Below, piece by piece: positions 31,397 through 39,081 of a stretch of DNA of 46,473 nt. Origin of the DNA: an uncultured Ruminococcus sp. (GTDB taxonomy: Bacteria; Bacillota; Clostridia; Oscillospirales; Ruminococcaceae); assembly GCA_902762785.1 (NCBI GenBank), contig CACWPL010000033.1, positions 1 through 46,473 of the forward strand. The letters are read 5' to 3'. Both the position numbers and the translations under genes were made by a program. The notes beneath the pieces are model-generated. The model was not told the origin of the DNA and did no database searches. It was given only the letters and a program-made list of their open reading frames with translations. Position 1 is the stretch's first letter; every line of letters begins with the position of its first letter.

Positions 31397-32040
31397 GGCG
31401 GCTCCTGGGCGTCCTCCTGCCAGTGCTGTGCCTGACTGGGTGTGGGAAGGCGATGTATGATGCGGACTACCAGCAGCCGGTGGACGTCGTACCGGTGATC
31501 GAGATGACCGCGCCGCCGATCGTGCCGTCCGTGCAGACAGAGACGGCAGCGCAGGAGACGACGTCGGACGTGCCGGAGACGGCCACAGAGACCGTCCCGC
31601 CGACGGAGATGCCGGCGACGGAGACGATGCCAGCCACCGTGCCGGCATCTGCGTCCCTGCTGTCCTCTCCGAACGACATCGACCTGCACGATACGGACGG
31701 CAAAGAGCGCGACTATGTCTTCACCTACAACGGAAAAGAATATACCGCGATCCGCACCTGGCACCATTGGCGCATCCTCGATTCCTACGAGATCACGAAC
31801 GCGGCCGACATGCACATCATCTGCGAGGCGCTCTGCGCGGTCCAGCAGATCCCCAGCGCGGACGGCGAGGGATGGCGCACGCCGGAGGACATGGTCTACG
31901 AGTGGTCGCAGCATAACCTCGCCTATGCGTTCCTCCCGGAGGGGTCGAGCTGGCGCCGCCATGCCAAGGACGTCGACTTCGACCCCGATGACCAAGGGCG
32001 GAGCCTCTATGAGATCTACCGCGACAGGAAGGGGTCGTGA
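31393..32040 (+). CDS. lipoprotein with Thr/Pro/Glu-rich linker, function unknown
   Basis: 215 residues; lipobox LTGC with the lipidated Cys at 17. A low-complexity linker of Thr, Pro, Glu and Ala (about 40-95) separates the anchor from a compact C-terminal domain of about 110 residues (YVFTYNGKEYTAIRTWHHW, DMHIICEALCAVQQIP, MVYEWSQHNLAYAF). I recognise no family. ATGA overlap with the preceding gene implies translational coupling; an exported partner of a MaoC-like cytosolic enzyme has no obvious logic. Confidence 0.75.
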   Translation: MRRLLGVLLPVLCLTGCGKAMYDADYQQPVDVVPVIEMTAPPIVPSVQTETAAQETTSDVPETATETVPPTEMPATETMPATVPASASLLSSPNDIDLHDTDGKERDYVFTYNGKEYTAIRTWHHWRILDSYEITNAADMHIICEALCAVQQIPSADGEGWRTPEDMVYEWSQHNLAYAFLPEGSSWRRHAKDVDFDPDDQGRSLYEIYRDRKGS

Positions 32041-32052
32041 GGTGCGTTTGCG

Positions 32053-32769
32053 TCACGCCTCACCGATCAGCGGGGCGAGGCGGAGCGCCGTGCCTTCGAT
32101 GGCGGCACGGATGGCATCCTCGTCATCGAGATGCATCAGGTACACGGTGACGCCCTGCGCTGTCAGCGCCTGCAGCGTCGGGAGGACGGCAGGGAGATGG
32201 ACATGCACGCCGCTGTCGATCATCGCACATTCCGTATATAGGATGTCGCCCGGTGCGAGCAGCGGGAGGAAGGACGTGAGCGTCCGCGTGTCGCCGGTGT
32301 AGACGACATGCCGGCCGCCGACCTCCAGCAGATAGCCGAAGCACTTGCCCGGGAGCTGGTCGGCGTGGAGCGTCGGGACAGCGCGGCAGAGCCACGGGGC
32401 AGGGAAGGCGTCCGCGGTCGTGAGCGTGTACCACCCATGCTCACAGCCCTCGATGTCCTCGAGCAGACAGCGAAGGTCCGCCGCGACCGCCTTCGACGGC
32501 GCGATCACCGTGAGACGGGTCTCTTGTGATCTGATCTTGCTGAGCACGAACCAGACGTAGTCTACCACATTGCCAAGGCCTCCGACGTGGTCGCCGTGGG
32601 TATGGGTCACGAGGACGCAGATCTCGCGGAACGACGCAAGATCGAGCCGCTTGAAGGCCGGGAAGGCCGAGGCAGGGCAGTCGAACAGGACGAGCGTCCT
32701 GTCGATGGCGAGATAGGCGGAATTGTGGGCATCCGCGAAGGCGGAGCCGCGTCCGAAGAAAGTCAGCAT
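32053..32769 (-). CDS. metallo-beta-lactamase-fold hydrolase
   Basis: 238-residue metallohydrolase, probably a phosphodiesterase or RNase Z relative. The metal-binding HTHGDH is at 56-61; further ligands are likely in LHADQ, VVYTGDTRT and the late MHLDDED. The start at 32769 has GAGGTGAT about 5 nt upstream; the open frame extends further but would overlap the promoter region. It is transcribed away from thpR and converges with the lipoprotein gene. Substrate unknown. Confidence 0.85.
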   Translation of the reverse strand: MLTFFGRGSAFADAHNSAYLAIDRTLVLFDCPASAFPAFKRLDLASFREICVLVTHTHGDHVGGLGNVVDYVWFVLSKIRSQETRLTVIAPSKAVAADLRCLLEDIEGCEHGWYTLTTADAFPAPWLCRAVPTLHADQLPGKCFGYLLEVGGRHVVYTGDTRTLTSFLPLLAPGDILYTECAMIDSGVHVHLPAVLPTLQALTAQGVTVYLMHLDDEDAIRAAIEGTALRLAPLIGEA

Positions 32770-32824
32770 CGAGATCACCTCATAGTTGGGATAGGGTCGG
32801 ATGACGGCGCGTGCGCCTAACTTT

Positions 32825-32833
32825 ATCATAGCA
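32825..32833 (-). promoter_or_regulatory. extended -10 promoter of the metallo-beta-lactamase gene
   Basis: Minus-strand TGC-TATGAT; no good -35 at 17 nt. The sequence TATGCTATGATAAAG is identical to that at the MaoC promoter (from about 30893). Confidence 0.5.
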
Positions 32834-32904
32834 TATCCGGCGGCAAAAGATGTGGAATAATTGTAAAAAAATGGGCACGATGCCCAGTGCAAGGGGGATG
32901 AGCC

Positions 32905-33417
32905 ATGAGACTATTCATCGCGGTCCTGCTGTCCGATCAATGCAAGGCAGCACTGACGGGGGCGCAGGATGCACTGTACAAAAGCGGCTACCGCGGCCAT
33001 TATTCCGATGAGGCCGCGCTCCATGTGACCGTGGCGTTCATCGGCGAATACGATGATCCCGATCATGTCCTCGAGGTCATGGAGACGGTGCCTTTCGCGC
33101 CCTTCCAGATGGAGCTCGCGGGCTATATCGGCAATTTCGGTGACCTGCTCTGGGCAGGCGTCCGCGCGGACGATGCCCTCGGGCAGTATGTCAAGCGGCT
33201 CCGTCATGCGTTGGCAGACGCGCAGATCCCGTTCGACCGCAAGGCGTATCATCCGCATATCACGCTGCTGCGTCACGCCCATGGACAGCGCCCGTTCGCG
33301 GAGATCCACGTCCCCGAGGCGGTGATGACCGTCCGGAGCATCGTGCTCATGCGCTCCGATCGGCGGCAGCGCGGCGCCGCTTATACAGAGCTCGGCAGGA
33401 TGGAGGCGATCGGATGA
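32905..33417 (+). CDS. thpR: RNA 2',3'-cyclic phosphodiesterase ThpR (2H phosphoesterase, LigT-like)
   Basis: Hydrolyses 2',3'-cyclic phosphates on RNA ends and may ligate tRNA halves. The 170-residue product has both HxT motifs of the 2H superfamily: His40-Val-Thr42 and His118-Ile-Thr120, with RLFIAVLLSD at the start. AAGGGGGATGAG precedes the ATG. Its stop overlaps the start of the secreted GH16 gene (ATGA), an odd coupling of an RNA enzyme with an exported glycosidase. A small hairpin TGGGCA/TGCCCA lies at about 32869-32884. Confidence 0.9.
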   Translation: MRLFIAVLLSDQCKAALTGAQDALYKSGYRGHYSDEAALHVTVAFIGEYDDPDHVLEVMETVPFAPFQMELAGYIGNFGDLLWAGVRADDALGQYVKRLRHALADAQIPFDRKAYHPHITLLRHAHGQRPFAEIHVPEAVMTVRSIVLMRSDRRQRGAAYTELGRMEAIG

Positions 33418-35330
33418 AGCGGATCCTGGCAGCCGCGGCGGCCGCAGCGTTGCTCCTGCTGTCCTGTCCCGCACCGGCGGCAGCGGCAGAGGAGGACATC
33501 TTTTTTGAGGACTTTTCGGGGACACGCCTCGACCCCGCCAAATGGCGAATCGCCGAGAAGAACTGGGGCGGCACCGTCACGGAGGACGGCCGCACGGTCG
33601 ACTATAACGGCGGCGTCATCGCGGAGAACGTTGCGGTGCGCGGCGGCGAGCTCGTCCTGACCGGCCTCGGCAACGACTATGCGGGCGACCTCCGCGGCAT
33701 CGCGCGAGACGGCTCCCGCCGTGAGGACGGCAAGCGCTGCGGCGGTGCGATCGCGACCGATGCGTACTTCGCCTCCGGCAGCTACGAGATCCGCGCGAGG
33801 ATCGCGCCGGAGCTGGGGTGCTGCTCGGCGATGTGGACGTTCGAGTATGAGGAGGACTATTCCGGCGACACGCTCACCGTCACGAACCACGAGATCGACA
33901 TCGAGTTCCCGGGACGTGACGCGGACGACGCCTTCAGCCTGTCCCACGCGCTCTGCACGACCTGGGTGACGGAGGAGGACTATCTGACCCGCTCCGTCCC
34001 CTGCGGCGATCAGGCGGACGGCGCCTACCACACCTACCGCTTCGACTGGCACACCGGCAGCGATACGGAGACGCCCCGCGTGGAGTATTACTTCGACGAC
34101 GTGCTGACCTACACGTCCTATGACCACATCCCCACGAACGAGAGCCGCCTCTGGCTCGGCCTCTGGTTCCCGCGGTATTGGGCGGGGACGCCGGACTTCG
34201 AGACGACTGCGTTCTATATCGACTATGTGAAGATCACACCGTTCCACGAGGAGGGAGACACCATGCAGCACGAATCTTACCCCGACCACGGCTGGGCAAC
34301 ACCGGCCGCCGATCTGCCGAAGGGCTGGCTCCTGTGGCACAGCTACAGCACCTATGGCGCATACGACAGCCGCCTCTTCCTGCGTGCGCCGGACGGCATA
34401 GTCACCGAGATCACCGGTGACTTCTACAGCGCCATGAACGCCAGCTTCGGCACATCGCCGCAGCAGTTCACCTTCATGGCGAAAGACCCGGCCACGAACG
34501 AGTGGGACATCTTCCTCTATGACCACGGCACGATCACGAATCTGACGAAGGACAGCGATTTCCAGAACGAGGACCCCAAGCTCTCCCCGGACGGGACGCA
34601 GATCGTGTTCAAGCGCCGTATCTGGGACGGGAGCATCGGTGACTTCGTGTATGATCTGGCGCTCCTGGACATCGAGACGCGCTCTGTCACGATGCTGACG
34701 GATGATGCCGCTGAGGACGCTATGCCGTCCTTTTCGGCGGACGGCAGCGCGGTCTTTTTTGCACGCTATTCCGGCGAGATCGGGTCGATCTGCCGCCTGG
34801 ATCTGGCCACGCGCACGGTCGAGACGGTCTACCATGAGGAGGGCGTCAATGCCTATTACCCGATCGTGCAGGGCGACCGGCTCTACTTCACAAAATGGTA
34901 CAGCGCCGAGAACAGGTGCGACCAGCTCATGTGCTGGGACGGTGAGACACTGACGGCGCTGCCCTTCGATTCGGAGCGCTACGACTGCTCCGATGCCTGC
35001 CCGATCGACGCCGAGATGATGGTCTACAGCAGCACCGAGAATGGCGCGTACAGCCTCTATCTCTATGACGGACAGACGTCCCTGCCGCTCGATGTAAACA
35101 GTGAGCAGAACGACCTCGGCGCTGCCTTCTTCCCGGCGCCGCGCGGCGACGTCGATGCAGACGGCGACTGCGACACGGCCGACGTCGTCCTGCTGCAAAA
35201 ATGGCTACACCACGCCACACGCACGGCGCTGCCAGATGCAGAGGCGGCGGATCTCGATGGGGACGGCCGCGTGGACGTCCTCGACCTGGGGCTTTTGAAG
35301 CGGACGCTGCTCGCGTCCCATGACCGATAA
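33414..35330 (+). CDS. secreted GH16 glycoside hydrolase with beta-propeller domain and type I dockerin
   Basis: Extracellular beta-glucan or related hydrolase that should dock onto a scaffoldin cohesin. In 638 residues: signal peptide (about 1-25), GH16 catalytic domain (about 27-280) with EIDIE motif (nucleophile Glu160, acid/base Glu164), a TolB/PD40-like propeller of about 270 residues (blades such as NEDPKLSPDGTQIVFKRR and AMPSFSADGSAVFFARY), and a C-terminal dockerin with two Ca2+-binding repeats (DADGDCDTADVVLLQKWL and DLDGDGRVDVLDLGLLKRTL). It is tightly coupled to thpR. A propeller between GH16 and dockerin is unusual; it may bind carbohydrate or protein. Confidence 0.92.
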   Translation: MKRILAAAAAAALLLLSCPAPAAAAEEDIFFEDFSGTRLDPAKWRIAEKNWGGTVTEDGRTVDYNGGVIAENVAVRGGELVLTGLGNDYAGDLRGIARDGSRREDGKRCGGAIATDAYFASGSYEIRARIAPELGCCSAMWTFEYEEDYSGDTLTVTNHEIDIEFPGRDADDAFSLSHALCTTWVTEEDYLTRSVPCGDQADGAYHTYRFDWHTGSDTETPRVEYYFDDVLTYTSYDHIPTNESRLWLGLWFPRYWAGTPDFETTAFYIDYVKITPFHEEGDTMQHESYPDHGWATPAADLPKGWLLWHSYSTYGAYDSRLFLRAPDGIVTEITGDFYSAMNASFGTSPQQFTFMAKDPATNEWDIFLYDHGTITNLTKDSDFQNEDPKLSPDGTQIVFKRRIWDGSIGDFVYDLALLDIETRSVTMLTDDAAEDAMPSFSADGSAVFFARYSGEIGSICRLDLATRTVETVYHEEGVNAYYPIVQGDRLYFTKWYSAENRCDQLMCWDGETLTALPFDSERYDCSDACPIDAEMMVYSSTENGAYSLYLYDGQTSLPLDVNSEQNDLGAAFFPAPRGDVDADGDCDTADVVLLQKWLHHATRTALPDAEAADLDGDGRVDVLDLGLLKRTLLASHDR

Positions 35331-35339
35331 GGAGGGCCT

Positions 35340-35870
35340 ATGCGATACATCGTATTCGACGTCGAGACGCCGAATCGCGCGAACGACCGCATGAGCGCGA
35401 TCGGGATCACCGTGATCGAGGGCGGCCGCATCGCCGACAGCTTCTTCTCCCTTGTCGACCCTGAGACGCATTTCGATAGGTTCAATACGCAGCTCACCGG
35501 CATCAGCGCCAGTACCGTGCAGGGTGCGCCGAATTTCCCGGCGCTCTGGCAGCGGATCGCGCCGCTCATGAGCAGCGGGATCCTCGTGGCGCACAATGCG
35601 GTGTTCGATATGGGCGTGCTGAAAAAATGCCTGCAGGGCTACGGCATCCCGTGGAAGGCGACCGCCAAGTACCTCTGCACGGTGCAGTCCGCCAGACGTC
35701 TCCTGCCGGGGATGAAGCACAGTCTGGACGTGATGTGCGAGCACTACGGCATCCCCCTCGACCACCACAAGGCGGACAGCGACGCCCGCGCCTGTGCGGA
35801 GATCCTGCTGCGCTACCTACAGAGCGGCGCGGACGTGACGCAGTTCATCCGTACCTACCGTCTGACGTGA
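35340..35870 (+). CDS. DEDDh 3'-5' exonuclease (DnaQ-like)
   Basis: 176 residues of the DnaQ/epsilon exonuclease superfamily. Motifs: FDVETP (Asp7, Glu9), HNAVFD (Asp90) and HHKADSDARA (His143, Asp148), a full DEDDh set. Fold length matches stand-alone exonucleases rather than the polymerase III epsilon subunit; role may be RNA or DNA end trimming. AAGGAGG precedes the ATG. It begins 10 nt after the GH16 stop and the TSUP fusion starts 15 nt after its end. Confidence 0.9.
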   Translation: MRYIVFDVETPNRANDRMSAIGITVIEGGRIADSFFSLVDPETHFDRFNTQLTGISASTVQGAPNFPALWQRIAPLMSSGILVAHNAVFDMGVLKKCLQGYGIPWKATAKYLCTVQSARRLLPGMKHSLDVMCEHYGIPLDHHKADSDARACAEILLRYLQSGADVTQFIRTYRLT

Positions 35871-35884
35871 CAGGGGGACACCTT

Positions 35885-37405
35885 ATGGAGCATCTCTGGT
35901 ACATCATCGCCGCGCTCGGCGCCGGGATCGGCACGGGACTCGCGGGACTCTCCGCCGCCACGGTCATGGTCCCGATCCTGATCGTGCTGTGTCCGTCCTT
36001 TGCGGGGGAGACCGGCGCCTATCAGGCGACCGCGATCGCGCTGGCCTCGGACATCCTCGGGTCGGCGGTCACGACCTACACCTACGCCAAGCACAAGAAC
36101 CTCGACCTCAAGCGCGGATGGATCATGCTGGCCTGCATCCTGACGATGTGTACCGTCGGGAGCTATGCGGCGTTCCGCGCGGGGAACGTCGTCCTCGGCG
36201 CGTTCACGCTGTTTTTGACGTTCGGCATCGGCATCCGATTCCTCGTAAAGCCCGACAGCAGCCGGAAGGAGACGGCCGCAAAGGGCGCCAAGCTGGGGTG
36301 GAAGGGCGTCGCGGTGTCGCTGTTCTTCGGCCTCACGATCGGCTTTGGGACGGGCTTTGTGGGGACGGGCGGCGGCATGATGATGCTGATCGTGTTCACG
36401 GCCTTCCTGGGCATGGAGCTGAAGACGGCCGTCGGCACGAGCACCTTCATCATGACCTTCACGGCGCTGATTGCGTCGGTCAGCCACATCCTGATCCACC
36501 CGGCGATCGTGCTGGAGAAGTGGGACGTCATGCTCCTGTGCATCGTGGTCGCCACGGCCGCGAGCCTCGTCTCGGCGCGCTTTGCGAACCGCGTGAAGGA
36601 CCGCACGGTCGGGCTCGTGACGGGCGCGGTGCTGACCGTCCTCGGCGCGGCGATGCTGATCCTCCACTATTGGGGCATCCTCTCGCGGCTCCGTCTCTTC
36701 GTGGACGTCCTGTCCTGTGCGGGCGTGCTCGCGGCGTACATCCTGCCGTGTGTGGCCGTTTTGCTGCCGATCCGTTTCCTGACGAAGGTGCCGTCCTTCG
36801 TGTTCCGCAAGCTGCTCCACATCGTCGCGTTCACCTGCATCTCGCTGATGATCCTGGCGGCGCGGAGCTGGCAGGCCGCCGCGCTGACGGCCGTGCTCAT
36901 CGCCGTCCTGATCTACCCGATCCTGGCGGCGCTCGAGAAGGAGGCATGGTACCCGCGCCTTTTCGTGGAGAAAAAGCCCGGGGAGATCAAGATGAGCCTG
37001 CTCCTGCTGTTCTTCATGTTCGCGGCCGTGATCGCGGTCTGCTGGGGCATCTTCGACCGGCCGGAGCTCGCGGCGGCGGCGATCCTGATGTGGGGGACGG
37101 GCGATGCCGCGGCGGCGCTGGTCGGCATCCCGTTCGGGAAGCACAAGGTACGCTCGCGCCTGACGGACGGCAAAAAGTCCTGGGAGGGGAGCGGGGCGAT
37201 GCTGGCTGTGTCGTTCCTTTGTGGGACGGTGCTCCTCCGGCTCGCACAGGGGATGCCGCTGCCGCAGGCGATCCTTGCGGCGTTCTTGGGGGCGCTCCTG
37301 GGGACGGCGACCGAGCTCGTGTCACCGAGCGAATGGGACACTGTGACCGTCCCCGCCGTGACGGCGGCAGCGCTCCTCGCACAGTCCTTTGCGATGCGGC
37401 TGTGA
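35885..37405 (+). CDS. fusion of TSUP (TauE/SafE) transporter with CTP-dependent lipid kinase-like domain
   Basis: 506 residues in one continuous frame. Residues about 1-260 form a TauE/SafE anion transporter (GAGIGTGLAGLSAATVMVPI and a second GFGTGFVGTGGGMMMLIVF repeat, eight helices). Residues about 270-506 look like the dolichol kinase / phytol kinase / CTP-transferase family: LLHIVAFT, GTGDAAAALVGIPFGKHKV and DGKKSWEGSGAMLAVSF. AGGGGG precedes the ATG. Separate genes are the norm for these families, so this pairing of anion export with lipid phosphorylation is notable. A longer reading from 35627 only covers the previous gene. Confidence 0.85.
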   Translation: MEHLWYIIAALGAGIGTGLAGLSAATVMVPILIVLCPSFAGETGAYQATAIALASDILGSAVTTYTYAKHKNLDLKRGWIMLACILTMCTVGSYAAFRAGNVVLGAFTLFLTFGIGIRFLVKPDSSRKETAAKGAKLGWKGVAVSLFFGLTIGFGTGFVGTGGGMMMLIVFTAFLGMELKTAVGTSTFIMTFTALIASVSHILIHPAIVLEKWDVMLLCIVVATAASLVSARFANRVKDRTVGLVTGAVLTVLGAAMLILHYWGILSRLRLFVDVLSCAGVLAAYILPCVAVLLPIRFLTKVPSFVFRKLLHIVAFTCISLMILAARSWQAAALTAVLIAVLIYPILAALEKEAWYPRLFVEKKPGEIKMSLLLLFFMFAAVIAVCWGIFDRPELAAAAILMWGTGDAAAALVGIPFGKHKVRSRLTDGKKSWEGSGAMLAVSFLCGTVLLRLAQGMPLPQAILAAFLGALLGTATELVSPSEWDTVTVPAVTAAALLAQSFAMRL

Positions 37406-37480
37406 CTTGCCATGTCTTAACGAAAAAACACCGATCGTCACATGCGCAATCTGTACTCGATAGAAAAAGGGGGATATACC

Positions 37481-38353
37481 ATGAAAAAACGAATGCTCGC
37501 TGCGATGCTCGGGCTTTGCCTGACACTGACCGGCTGCGCTGCCGGGACGTCCGCGCCCGCCGATCCGACCTTCGTCCAGAAGACGGTCGAGGAGATGGCG
37601 ATCGACTACGGCTCCTACGGCGCCGAGGCCGACAGCCGGATCGAGACTTTGCTGACGCAGCTCTCCGACGCCGACCCGACCGCCGGCACGCGCTGGCGGA
37701 CGATCATGGATCTCTGGCAGTCGCCGGAGCTGGGGACACCGCTCCATTATGACGTCCTGCCCGACGGTCTGCCGGACACAGACGCGCTCTGCATCGTGGT
37801 GCTTGGCTTCCAGCTCGAGCCGGACGGCTCGATGAAGGACGAGCTCGTGCAGCGTCTGACGGTCGCGCTGCACAGTGCCGAGAAGTACCCGAACGCCTAC
37901 ATCGTCTGCACCGGCGGCGGCACGGCCTCCGAGGCTCCGGATGCGACCGAGGCGGGCGAGATGGCCAAGTGGCTTGAGGCAAACGGCATCGACCGATCGC
38001 GGATCATCGTCGAGGACAACTCGATCACGACCGCGCAGAACGCCATCTTCACCTACGACATCCTGACCTCCCGCTATCCTTCGGTGAAGTCGCTGGCGAT
38101 CGTCTCGAGCGACTACCACATCGCGACGGGCGAGCTGCTCTTCAAGGCAGAGTCCATCCTTCGCGCCAACGCGCCGGGCAACGAGCGCTTCGAGGTCATC
38201 TCCAATGCGGCATGGCAGGCGCCGTCCGGGACGCTCTCGACGATGTTCCAGGCCGGCGCGCTGATCGAGCTGTTCGGCGATGTGGAGACGGCCTTCGATG
38301 TCTACTACGACAATTACGACATCCACAGCCTCCCGCCGCTGGGAAGCCACTGA
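37481..38353 (+). CDS. YdcF/ElyC-family (DUF218) lipoprotein
   Basis: 290 residues; signal peptide with lipobox TLTGC (Cys19). The DUF218 domain is at about 100-265: ALCIVVLGFQLEPDG, YIVCTGGGTASE, the TEAGEMAKWLEANGI segment and IIVEDNSITTAQNA, then SDYHIATGELLF. ElyC-type members act on envelope polysaccharide or undecaprenyl-linked metabolism; the biochemistry is unresolved. The ATG at 37481 follows AGGGGG. Followed by a strong terminator. The usual family forms are membrane proteins; a lipid-anchored version is less common. Confidence 0.88.
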   Translation: MKKRMLAAMLGLCLTLTGCAAGTSAPADPTFVQKTVEEMAIDYGSYGAEADSRIETLLTQLSDADPTAGTRWRTIMDLWQSPELGTPLHYDVLPDGLPDTDALCIVVLGFQLEPDGSMKDELVQRLTVALHSAEKYPNAYIVCTGGGTASEAPDATEAGEMAKWLEANGIDRSRIIVEDNSITTAQNAIFTYDILTSRYPSVKSLAIVSSDYHIATGELLFKAESILRANAPGNERFEVISNAAWQAPSGTLSTMFQAGALIELFGDVETAFDVYYDNYDIHSLPPLGSH

Positions 38354-38397
38354 CACGCGGCGCCTTGGCATGCCGCAAGGCCTGTTATTCACAGGAT

Positions 38398-38432
38398 CCC
38401 GTCCTTTGCATGCAGAGGGCGGGACTTTTTTT
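38398..38432 (+). terminator. rho-independent terminator after the YdcF-like gene
   Basis: CCCGTCCT / AGGGCGGG stem (one T-G pair) enclosing TTGCATGCAG, followed by AC and seven T (38426-38432). Confidence 0.9.
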
Positions 38433-38442
38433 ACAAAACATC

Positions 38443-38471
38443 TTGCGTTCGCGCGCAAGGTGTGGTATAAT
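38443..38471 (+). promoter_or_regulatory. sigma-A promoter with CTTGC-N8-GCAAG dyad
   Basis: TTGCGT (38443-38448), 17-nt spacer, TATAAT (38466-38471), TGG extension. An inverted repeat CTTGC (38442-38446) / GCAAG (38455-38459) overlaps the -35. The stretch CATCTTGC-N8-GCAAGGTGTG-N-TATAATA recurs at 43279-43312. Confidence 0.85.
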
Positions 38472-38517
38472 AGTATCATAGAGTATGCATATGCTAACTA
38501 TATGATCGGAGGGTACG

Positions 38518-39012
38518 ATGGACTGGGAAAGAACAGTGTTAGATGGGATCGTCCTATGCGTAGTGTTCAATGCGGTGGTAGGGCTCTTTTTCTTTGTGTT
38601 CCCGCAGGCCTACAGCAGGATGTTCCCGAAGGGGATCAGAGAAGCCGCGGCGCCCTATGTCAAGAAAAAGGACGTAACGCTCCTGGGCTGCATCCTGATC
38701 GCGTTATATCTGCTGATGTTCCTCTACATGGCGGTCAGCGCGCGTCATGCCGGGACATCCGGCTTTCGCGACCTATTTTGGACAGGCTACACGGAGATGA
38801 TGTTCGTGAATGTCGGTGACTTTTTCCTGCTGGATGTGCTGGCGAGGATCTATGCCATGGACAAGGGCCTCATCCAAGGCGCGGAGGGACATCCCGACTG
38901 GAAATGGTGCGGATGGTGGCGGCTCGCCGTCCCGGAGCACGGACTCGGCTGGCCGCTGCTGTTCTGTCCGCTCGCGGGACTGATCGTGGCGGGGATCGGG
39001 ACGATCGTATGA
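38518..39012 (+). CDS. four-helix membrane protein, function unknown
   Basis: 164 residues with transmembrane helices at about 9-29, 52-74, 88-108 and 143-163. The loop after the third helix is charged and Trp-rich (HPDWKWCGWWRLAVPEHG). GGAGGG precedes the ATG. First gene of an operon with the GNAT/AKR fusion and the methyltransferase, under the dyad promoter. I do not recognise a family. Confidence 0.75.
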   Translation: MDWERTVLDGIVLCVVFNAVVGLFFFVFPQAYSRMFPKGIREAAAPYVKKKDVTLLGCILIALYLLMFLYMAVSARHAGTSGFRDLFWTGYTEMMFVNVGDFFLLDVLARIYAMDKGLIQGAEGHPDWKWCGWWRLAVPEHGLGWPLLFCPLAGLIVAGIGTIV

Positions 39013-39081
39013 AAGAACGATCTGAGATCGCTGCACATGCACGAATACCATCAAATGACTGATCGGAAAGGAGCTTGCAAA

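Noticed and set aside
32869-32884. Hairpin before thpR as a terminator
   Set aside because: A 6-bp stem preceded by A tract would terminate only on the minus strand, where no gene ends.
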